Assembly (NCBI RefSeq): GCF_001039355.2
Contig: NW_019773564.1
Span: 4,152-45,872 of the forward strand
From: Lingula anatina
Lineage: Eukaryota > Brachiopoda > Lingulata > Lingulida > Lingulidae
Direction of reading: 5' to 3'
DNA: 41,721 nucleotides
Within the stretch, counting starts at the first letter, position 1, and every line of letters begins with the position of its first letter. The notes under the pieces were generated by a model. It worked only from the letters and a program-made list of their open reading frames with translations. It ran no database searches and had not been told where the DNA came from. Positions 33,940 through 41,721 of the stretch are shown piece after piece. Position numbers and translations under genes: made by a program.

Positions 33940-34969
33940 TCACTCCTCTTCTTCCAAATGGGTTAAATAAGTGTAGTGTAAATAAAAATTGGTAAGATTC
34001 AACCCAGATGAAACTGTCAAAATCAAACCAGCAGCAAACTTCCACTTGCTTATTTCTCTCATAGGTAACATTTGTGACTGAAGAGAAAATTTGTTTGAAT
34101 TAGAAACTAAATAAATGAGGTGCACAGCACCTATTTAAACTACTTAAGTCAAAAACACAGCGTTTTTGTAGCACCCCCATCCCAACCATATAAATCTAAT
34201 ATAATTCAATATCTTTTCTGACTAAATTTGTGTGATGACTGAACAATGTCTCTGCTACTCAAAAATTTGTTTGGCAATCAATTTACTAATTTAAAGATTT
34301 TTTCACATAAAACTTTATATCTTTAAAATACCATAAGTGCCAAGGTTATCGCTACTTAAGGTAAAAACTTGCTGTAATCTCATGGGTTTAAGAACTGGAA
34401 AGTTTATTTTAAAAAGATAATAGTAAATTTCCAAACTAATTTCGTTGAAAAGCAGAGACACTGACCAAAGTAATGCTAAACTGAATTTGGAATAGCACTA
34501 AAAATTAGATAATCACAGGGTGGGGGGAATACTGCAAAATTACTAAAAACGCCTCGGTCAGTTCGGGCAAGGAATACGTGACAAACAGAATAATGCATTT
34601 TATTTCACACATCGCATATCAACAGCTATTTACTAATACAACGAAATAAAAAGATCGTACACGTATGCCATTACAATAAGGTTTTATGCTTTTAAAAGAT
34701 AAAAAATACAATTAGGAGAGTGAAAAATGTCAGCTAAGTGAACAACTAGAGTCTACGTTTAATACATGTAAAACTTCTAACTTATATTATATTCCTCTTA
34801 CTTTCATTTATTCACTACTTACAGAATCAGTCCATCCAGGATTTGCTTCATCGTATCTCCTAAACTTTTTATCTTTTACGGGATTCATTACCTTGTTACC
34901 TCGCGTGGGCACTCTTAGTACTTTCATGTAATTTGTACCAATTCTCCTTGCAAGCGCTAGGGTCGCCAT
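33940..34969 (-). CDS. Small two-exon gene: 94-aa probable mitochondrial single-pass membrane protein
   Basis: Exon 1 is 34969-34823 (49 codons), ending at a GTAAGTAG donor; exon 2 is 34077-33940 after a CTCTTCAG acceptor, in phase 0, with a TGA stop. The start ATG has a strong context (CAAAATGG); an upstream in-frame ATG at 35017 is possible. The N-terminus (MATLALARRIGTNYMKVLRV) is basic with no acidic residue, like a mitochondrial presequence. A hydrophobic segment follows at about residues 62-80 (KFAAGLILTVSSGLNL), then an acidic end (HLEEEE). A poly(A) signal lies at 33896-33891. Size and layout fit an accessory subunit or assembly factor of a respiratory complex, but I do not recognise the family. 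Confidence 0.65.
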
Positions 34970-37300
34970 TTTGAGCACACACTGAGAAGATCCCGTATGT
35001 AACAAACTGGGCCACATTACGAAACTAGGTCACGCGGCTGACCTTGAGATGTTACAACTTCTTGACATAATGTAACTTTGTTAGTTGATTAACTGAGAAA
35101 GAAGTACACCGTTTTGTATTTTTATATTATCATGAGAGATTTGAAAAATAAATCAAATCTTTTCGTTTACAAATATTGCCCAAAAATTATAATTTTTTTA
35201 AAAGATAACTTTAAAAGTTACAAAACTAAACCCAAAAGAATCTAATCTGTTTTCACATGTTCAAAATGTGTACTGTACATGTAGTACTGTAGTGACTCGG
35301 TCATGATATATTAAGTTGGCATATTGACATCTTTATAAACATTTAAATGTAACTGAAGGGGCTTTACGTCATGGCTTAAACGTAGGTACCTCAGAAAAAC
35401 GCCCGAATAAAAAAGATTATTGTCAAAGCACTTAAAAGGGTATTAGATAACAGGGTTTTCTGTTACAACAACTGAAAAACCGTGCTTTCATGGGGTGTGA
35501 CTGAAATGCGCAATACACTGCAATACAGCACAACACAGCGCAATACACTTGATAACACAAATCCAGTTGCAAGTAAACACAGGAAAGGGTAATCTCAAGT
35601 AAAATAGGGTAATATAAAAGCAAAGTAGGCCTATAGTACATAGTAATTAATATTGCTGATACAACTTGACAATTCTTTCATTGTTTGGTCAGCCGCCATG
35701 TTGGCGAGTAGCTCTTCTTGGCCAGTGATATATCCAAGAAGAGCTACTCGCCAACATGGCTGCCAATCGGACAATATAAAAGTCTTGCTGACTTATTAAG
35801 TTATATCATCGATATTACTTACCTAGTTATATAGGTTGTTTTTATATCACCCTACTTTGCTGGTAATAGTCATTTCTTTTGTGTAATTGCAACTGGATTC
35901 GATTTTTGAAGTGTATTGCACTGTGTTGCGCTGTATTGTGGTGTATTGCGCAATTCAGTCACACCGCTTTCATGTGTAGTTTGACATTTCTGACATAATT
36001 TTTGTACCACAAATAATAAAAGTTCATAATGCTTCTTCATATCCTTAACTTAGAGAAGAATTTCATCAGCTGTGTTATGTTATAAGAATTAAGTAATTTT
36101 TCTTCAGTCAACAGCTTAATATTAAAATAGTTTTTACCTTCAATATTTCAATGCCCAATTTTTGTCCTGAGTGAAAATATCACTCAAGTCTTATTTAGTT
36201 ATCAAAACCTGACAAGGCAGCAAAGATGGCAAATGTAGCCTACAGGCAAAAAGCAGAAAATAATAATGCACAAAATATATAGCTAGGATACTCAATTGTT
36301 ACAAAAATGTTTAGCTGTCAAACTGAGCTGCATTGTCTACCTGTAAGATGACTTTCCTGGCTCCTGATAAAAGTTCATACTCTTACCCTTACCTCTTACC
36401 AAATCTCTTACCTTAGGGGTCTAAATCCTCGTGAAGCTGTGTAAAGCCATTTTCCGTCTATTCAATTCGATCTTTAAAGATGCATACAAAGTCAATTTTT
36501 TGTCACAAAAACCAACATGTAGTTTCAACTAGTATATAACTAAGAGTCTATAGCTCTTTTATGGCTGATCGAGTGATATATTCAGTTTATCCCTTGGCAT
36601 GTTGAATTTATTTGAGTCGTATAAGAAACTAGTAGAAGTGGTTAAGATGTGTTACAAGGAATCCACACTCCACCAATGCTCGGTTCGTACCTTTAACTAG
36701 CATTTAATTATGGTTATCCCAAGTTGTATAAAACACTGCATTCGAATGACTTGAGAGTACTGTTGATCATTCCATATGAGGTCCATGTTATTTGTGAAAC
36801 TCAATTCATTTTATTAAACCGTTAAATCATTTTATGAAAACAACAACAATACAACTAGTAGTAGATATGATAAAAACACATCAGGCTGACGTTAATCATA
36901 GCTCCGATGCACATATTAAGTACATTTATAAGTTGTTTAATTGTGAAACATAGTTAATGGATAACAACTTAATTAGCTTGAAACCACTGTGCTTTGTTTA
37001 ATAAATTTTTGATGTATTTCTGCCCAATCGTTCTATAGCAAAAACATTTTTAAATTCTTTTAAAAGGAATAAAATGTTATTCATCCTCATTGCAATGTCA
37101 TCTAAAATACATAGTTTACAGGCTCTTAATTTTTATTTGTATGTTTACCTTCCAGTTTCTATAGCTAGATTGTGCATGGGCGTAACTACAATAGGCATAC
37201 GCACGGGTGCACTGTGCACACAGTTTTTTATTTTTTTATTTTTGCCAACCATGATATAATTTTATATAAATTTAGTGTATTTTTCACGGAATATAATCGA
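34970..37300. other. Intergenic stretch without recognised gene
   Basis: Apart from the palindromic element at 35493-35965 and a short block at about 36210-36260 (AAGGCAGCAAAG...) that recurs at about 41377, I see only AT-rich single-copy-looking DNA. Small frames (35432-35641, 37074-37259) show no domain. Confidence 0.5.
35493..35965. mobile_element. 473-bp palindromic element with 8-9-bp target duplication
   Basis: It opens GGGTGTGACTGAAATGCGC and closes GCGCAATTCAGTCACACC. GCTTTCATG stands on both sides (35484-35492, 35966-35974). The centre is a second hairpin (about 35693-35763) built on GAGTAGCTCTTCTTGG and its mirror. The duplication length fits hAT (8) or MULE (9) elements. No ORF of note. 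Confidence 0.75.
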
Positions 37301-37314
37301 AAATTTTCTGCGAG

Positions 37315-37515
37315 TTAAGTAGCCTTCAACTCTCCTGTAGCCTTTGTTTTGAGAGTATCGAACGCACTCTCGCTGGCGATATTTATATCAAGTAAAAACT
37401 CTATCTGTGCGTTATTTTCAAAGAGCAGCTCCTGCAGATCTGGGGGCACTAGATAAAATCTGGACACCAGGTTTATAAAGGAGCTAGAGAAACAAAGGAA
37501 GATTTTTTCCTGCAA
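37315..37515 (-). other. Unassigned ORF, possible 3' coding exon
   Basis: The frame reads PPDLQELLFENNAQIEFLLD then ASESAFDTLKTKATGELKAT before a stop. The composition looks more protein-like than its neighbours, but I find no family and cannot link it to other exons. Its 5' part is repeated after the second contig join. Confidence 0.25.
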
Positions 37516-38796
37516 AGCTTCATAGAAATTTTAACACGGACTTGATCAAGCTTAGACCTCCAAACTAACAGGGTGACATGGGCAGTTTTCACAAACAAAT
37601 AATAAAACTCCTTTTAAATAAATATACCATTCAGGGTAAATAAGAATATTGAAACTTTATTAAATCGCTTGCTTCAATAAGAATATTGAAACTTTATTAA
37701 ATAACGAGAATATTTTTGACTTAAATCATGATTTTATTATTAATGGAAATTAAGCTACTGCATGTGGTATATTTGCTGTGATAATGCTGTTGCGTTTGTC
37801 TACTATACATGTTGCTCTTTTTTACACCCAACATTCTTTTAAAAATCTGTATGTGCCTTTCTTATACCCCTTACCAGGTTAAATCTCCATGCATAATTGA
37901 AAATATACTAACGTACATATCAAAACTACACATTAAAGAAATCATTTTTTAACATGCTGCTAATTGCAAACAATGCTTTTTTACCTTGATCTGCTACATG
38001 TTTTGGGGTTTGACAAAACTTACAAATTTGCAAAAAGTTTTGCGTACAGAAGCAGAACTTGCATTTCAAGTTATAAAATGATAAATCTTTTAAATTATTT
38101 AATATTTCAGTTGAAATAACCTTCAGAAACAAATCCTCAAAGCATAAATGAATTAGGATTACGAACCATATTTTATTACAGCAGTTCCCATTTTCTCTTT
38201 AATATTACCGCTCTTTTTCCAGTTGTTCCTCAACCACGTTTTCTTCCACATAAGTAATGCCTGGGCATACACATGCTTCAAGATACCCTGAGAGCAATCA
38301 CTTTTATTATGTTCGCGAACATCTTTGAACTCAATTGTTAAATATCGATATTTAACGTCATTTAAAAATACCAATAAAATTACCCCATGAAATAAAAGAG
38401 ATATATTGAAAAATATTAAAGCCCACCAAGAATCTGACGAGTTGGATACCTGTTATTACCTGACTTGGGAAGTGCAGCGGTGCATAATTAACAGGTTTGA
38501 TTGTTAACGAGCTCTTGGTCAACTACAGTGCATTTAGAATGCATCAGCAATAAGTAAGCTTGTCAACTGATGACAGCTAATTTGAAAGACTATCAGCTTT
38601 TGATATGATCTATACAACTTGAGGTGACCATGATCTCAAGCATCACATCTATTATCACTGAAGTTAGTAAATAAGTCACGGAAGACCGTCACAGACAAAG
38701 AAAGAAGATTGTCAACGAGTGCTGCAATTTTGGTGAATCCCACGTCAATACATTGAGGCATACGAAAATTGCTCAAGTCCATTCCACACAACTTTC
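37434..38796. repeat. First copy of an exact 1363-bp repeat ending at an N
   Basis: From GCAGATCTGGGGGC to CACACAACTTTC, every landmark checked recurs 1364 bases later, including two minus-strand frames with identical translations (37926-38132, 38159-38374). Confidence 0.95.
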
Positions 38797-38797
38797 N
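38797..38797. other. Single N: contig join
   Basis: A lone N lies between the two identical 1363-bp copies. Confidence 0.9.
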
Positions 38798-40160
38798 GCA
38801 GATCTGGGGGCACTAGATAAAATCTGGACACCAGGTTTATAAAGGAGCTAGAGAAACAAAGGAAGATTTTTTCCTGCAAAGCTTCATAGAAATTTTAACA
38901 CGGACTTGATCAAGCTTAGACCTCCAAACTAACAGGGTGACATGGGCAGTTTTCACAAACAAATAATAAAACTCCTTTTAAATAAATATACCATTCAGGG
39001 TAAATAAGAATATTGAAACTTTATTAAATCGCTTGCTTCAATAAGAATATTGAAACTTTATTAAATAACGAGAATATTTTTGACTTAAATCATGATTTTA
39101 TTATTAATGGAAATTAAGCTACTGCATGTGGTATATTTGCTGTGATAATGCTGTTGCGTTTGTCTACTATACATGTTGCTCTTTTTTACACCCAACATTC
39201 TTTTAAAAATCTGTATGTGCCTTTCTTATACCCCTTACCAGGTTAAATCTCCATGCATAATTGAAAATATACTAACGTACATATCAAAACTACACATTAA
39301 AGAAATCATTTTTTAACATGCTGCTAATTGCAAACAATGCTTTTTTACCTTGATCTGCTACATGTTTTGGGGTTTGACAAAACTTACAAATTTGCAAAAA
39401 GTTTTGCGTACAGAAGCAGAACTTGCATTTCAAGTTATAAAATGATAAATCTTTTAAATTATTTAATATTTCAGTTGAAATAACCTTCAGAAACAAATCC
39501 TCAAAGCATAAATGAATTAGGATTACGAACCATATTTTATTACAGCAGTTCCCATTTTCTCTTTAATATTACCGCTCTTTTTCCAGTTGTTCCTCAACCA
39601 CGTTTTCTTCCACATAAGTAATGCCTGGGCATACACATGCTTCAAGATACCCTGAGAGCAATCACTTTTATTATGTTCGCGAACATCTTTGAACTCAATT
39701 GTTAAATATCGATATTTAACGTCATTTAAAAATACCAATAAAATTACCCCATGAAATAAAAGAGATATATTGAAAAATATTAAAGCCCACCAAGAATCTG
39801 ACGAGTTGGATACCTGTTATTACCTGACTTGGGAAGTGCAGCGGTGCATAATTAACAGGTTTGATTGTTAACGAGCTCTTGGTCAACTACAGTGCATTTA
39901 GAATGCATCAGCAATAAGTAAGCTTGTCAACTGATGACAGCTAATTTGAAAGACTATCAGCTTTTGATATGATCTATACAACTTGAGGTGACCATGATCT
40001 CAAGCATCACATCTATTATCACTGAAGTTAGTAAATAAGTCACGGAAGACCGTCACAGACAAAGAAAGAAGATTGTCAACGAGTGCTGCAATTTTGGTGA
40101 ATCCCACGTCAATACATTGAGGCATACGAAAATTGCTCAAGTCCATTCCACACAACTTTC
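38798..40160. repeat. Second copy of the exact 1363-bp repeat
   Basis: It begins right after the N with GCAGATCTGGGGGC and ends at CACACAACTTTC, after which unique sequence continues. It contains the same internal 38-bp direct repeat (AAGAATATTGAAACTTTATT, twice). Confidence 0.95.
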
Positions 40161-40194
40161 CTAAACTTCTCTGTCTGTATGCACCATGCAGCAC
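40000..40194 (-). other. Unassigned ORF
   Basis: The 64-codon frame starts MLHGAYRQRSLGKLCGMDLS. It crosses the right end of the repeated 1363-bp segment, so the first copy shows only its downstream part. No domain recognised; it may be a fragment of a decayed gene together with 38159-38374. Confidence 0.2.
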
Positions 40195-40437
40195 AGTTAA
40201 GTCTCAAAGACCTTTATCCTCATTGTCGTCAGAGTACTACGTGACCCAGATCTGTTGCTTCATTTATGCATATTGAGGTGAGGTTCACTTTTTTCTACTA
40301 ATAGATTGTTTTTATACTTTTGAATTGGTGGGGATTGATTAAAACATGTCTATAGTGTATGGATTGAGTGCTGAATCTTCAAAATTCGACAAATGGATTT
40401 TGATGTGTCTGATATCCTTTAATGACATGGACATTAA

Positions 40438-40677
40438 GGCTGCGTTCACATGTAAAATCTATTCTCTGAAAATCTATTTGGGCTATCTTGTGACCACGGT
40501 CTGTGCATTAAATACCCCGCGGCGTAATTACTGGCAGCGCCGAGAATTAATTACAGCTTTGGAAGTAACTGTCTCGTGCTGCCCGTAATTATGTCGGGGG
40601 ATATTCAGGGCACAGACCGTGATCACAAGATACCGCAATAGATTTTTAGAAAATAGATTTTTCATGTGAACGCAGCC
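40438..40677. mobile_element. MITE, GGCYGCRTTCACAT ends, TAA target duplication
   Basis: It opens GGCTGCGTTCACATG and closes CATGTGAACGCAGCC, flanked by TAA (40435-40437, 40678-40680). The arms continue with AAAATCTATT and, further in, GACCACGGTCTGTGC against GCACAGACCGTGATC. The terminal 14 bases match the element at 33114-33410 at 12 positions. Confidence 0.8.
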
Positions 40678-40689
40678 TAAGAAAATTTG

Positions 40690-41690
40690 AATACCACTGG
40701 GCTTCATGCTTGTGGGAGTTCCAAGTCCCACGTTGAAAATGACAATATGTGAAAGATAAAAATTTCACAAAAATGTACAATTGGAATAGAAGCCAATTTG
40801 ACTCATACCAACTTGGGCTGCATTTGAGTCCTATGTTGGAATTTCTTTTAAGGCCACTATAAAGGCAGCGCCCAAAGTAGGGTTTTCTTCAATTCTGATG
40901 CAAGATTACATAATGCTTAACACTATAATGACCATCATTTAATAATTAGATAAAAGTATCATGGATATTCAGAAAATGTGACTAGCAAAGGTCTTCAAGC
41001 CCATGGAAGTTCAAAGTCACACCTTGAAAATGTCAATATGTGAAAATGTCAAAAGAACACTTTCATGTATCTAAGGGTGTATTCCCAGAGATTTAGATCG
41101 ATCCAGGGATTAAGATTTAGATCGACCTAACTCCCTGGGGGCTCACACTAAATTGCAGTCAGTCGAGCACGCACTATAGTTAATTACCCCCTTACAGCTT
41201 TCAGTAGGCGGGACAGACGCTTAAGCCGGCTAAGATGACAGTAATCTAGTGAGACTCCCCACAGGGATAGATCGATCTAAAATCTATGGAAATGGGGTCT
41301 AATTAGTTCAATAATGAGACTGTTAACCTGCCTAAGAAATAAATCTGAAGACAAACCACTTATAAAACAAAAAACAAGGCAGCAAAGCTGTCAAATGTAC
41401 AGACAAAAAGCAGGAAATAACAAAATAGGCTACTGTCAATTCTGATGCAAAAGTACATTATGTTAAACTGCAAATTCAACATCAAATTCTAATTATGCTC
41501 AACAGGTAATACCAATGTAAGTAAAATGTGTAACAAACATAAGGCTTCAGGCCCATGGGAGTTCAAGTTCACCCTTTGAAAATGTAAAACTTCCAGAAAA
41601 AGAAGTCAATTAGACTGCTTTTCCAACTCAGGCTGCATTTTAGTCCTGTATTTCTTTTTTGAAAGTTTGGCAATCATAAGTAACATGGTT
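40690..41690. repeat. Region of diverged local duplications
   Basis: The phrase CCCATGGGAGTTCAA...TTGAAAATG occurs three times (about 40700-40760, 40992-41050, 41543-41595). TCAATTCTGATGCAA recurs at about 40889 and 41436, and a GGCTGCATTT...AGTCCT block at about 40812 and 41627. It looks like an old local duplication, later broken up by the MITE at 41075. No gene seen. Confidence 0.6.
41075..41299. mobile_element. MITE, GACCCCATTCCCAT family, TAA target duplication
   Basis: The right end TGGAAATGGGGTC is followed by TAA and the left end GGGTGTATTCCCA is preceded by TAA. The inner arms (CTCCCTGGGGGCTCACACTA and its mirror near 41250) match those of 33435-33671. Confidence 0.7.
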
Positions 41691-41721
41691 TTCCCATAAT
41701 GGTCATCATGGCAGCAGCACC

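Overview
The window is nuclear DNA from an animal, most likely an AT-rich, highly heterozygous marine invertebrate. Reasons: GT-AG introns, single-domain-scale exons, canonical poly(A) signals, a tRNA-type SINE, an RTE-type retrotransposon tail and many short palindromic DNA transposons (MITEs). I cannot name the phylum or species. None of the ORFs is bacterial in style. The real genes are assembled from short exons, and I built them by checking splice sites and codon phase by eye.

Left third (392-14484, minus strand): a NIMA-related (NEK8/NEK9-type) protein kinase in 13 visible coding exons, running off the left edge. Its first 123 residues are Ser/Asp-rich and probably disordered. Residues about 135-295 form a DUF4347-like domain that keeps a His and a Cys in the positions expected of a caspase/CHAT-like fold. 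A complete kinase domain follows (about 320-575). This fusion is the most interesting object in the window.

Middle (14.5-30.4 kb): about 2.4 kb of intergenic DNA separates the kinase from a head-to-head neighbour, SELENBP1 (selenium-binding protein 1 / methanethiol oxidase). SELENBP1 lies on the plus strand at 16918-29169, with ten coding exons giving 481 aa. Its exons 2-4 appear twice, on either side of a single N (23499). This looks like two haplotype contigs joined without being merged, not a true exon duplication. A second single N (38797) joins two copies of the same 1363-bp sequence, which is another unmerged contig overlap.

Right third (30.4-41.7 kb): a gene-poor, repeat-rich stretch. 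It holds two inverted MULE-like TIR elements with 9-bp target duplications, several foldback MITEs with TAA target duplications, a 473-bp palindromic element, and a small two-exon minus-strand gene (33940-34969) for a 94-aa, probably mitochondrial, single-pass membrane protein. Unidentified ORF fragments lie around 37.3-40.2 kb.

The two main genes have no obvious shared pathway; they share only an intergenic region that could act as a divergent promoter.
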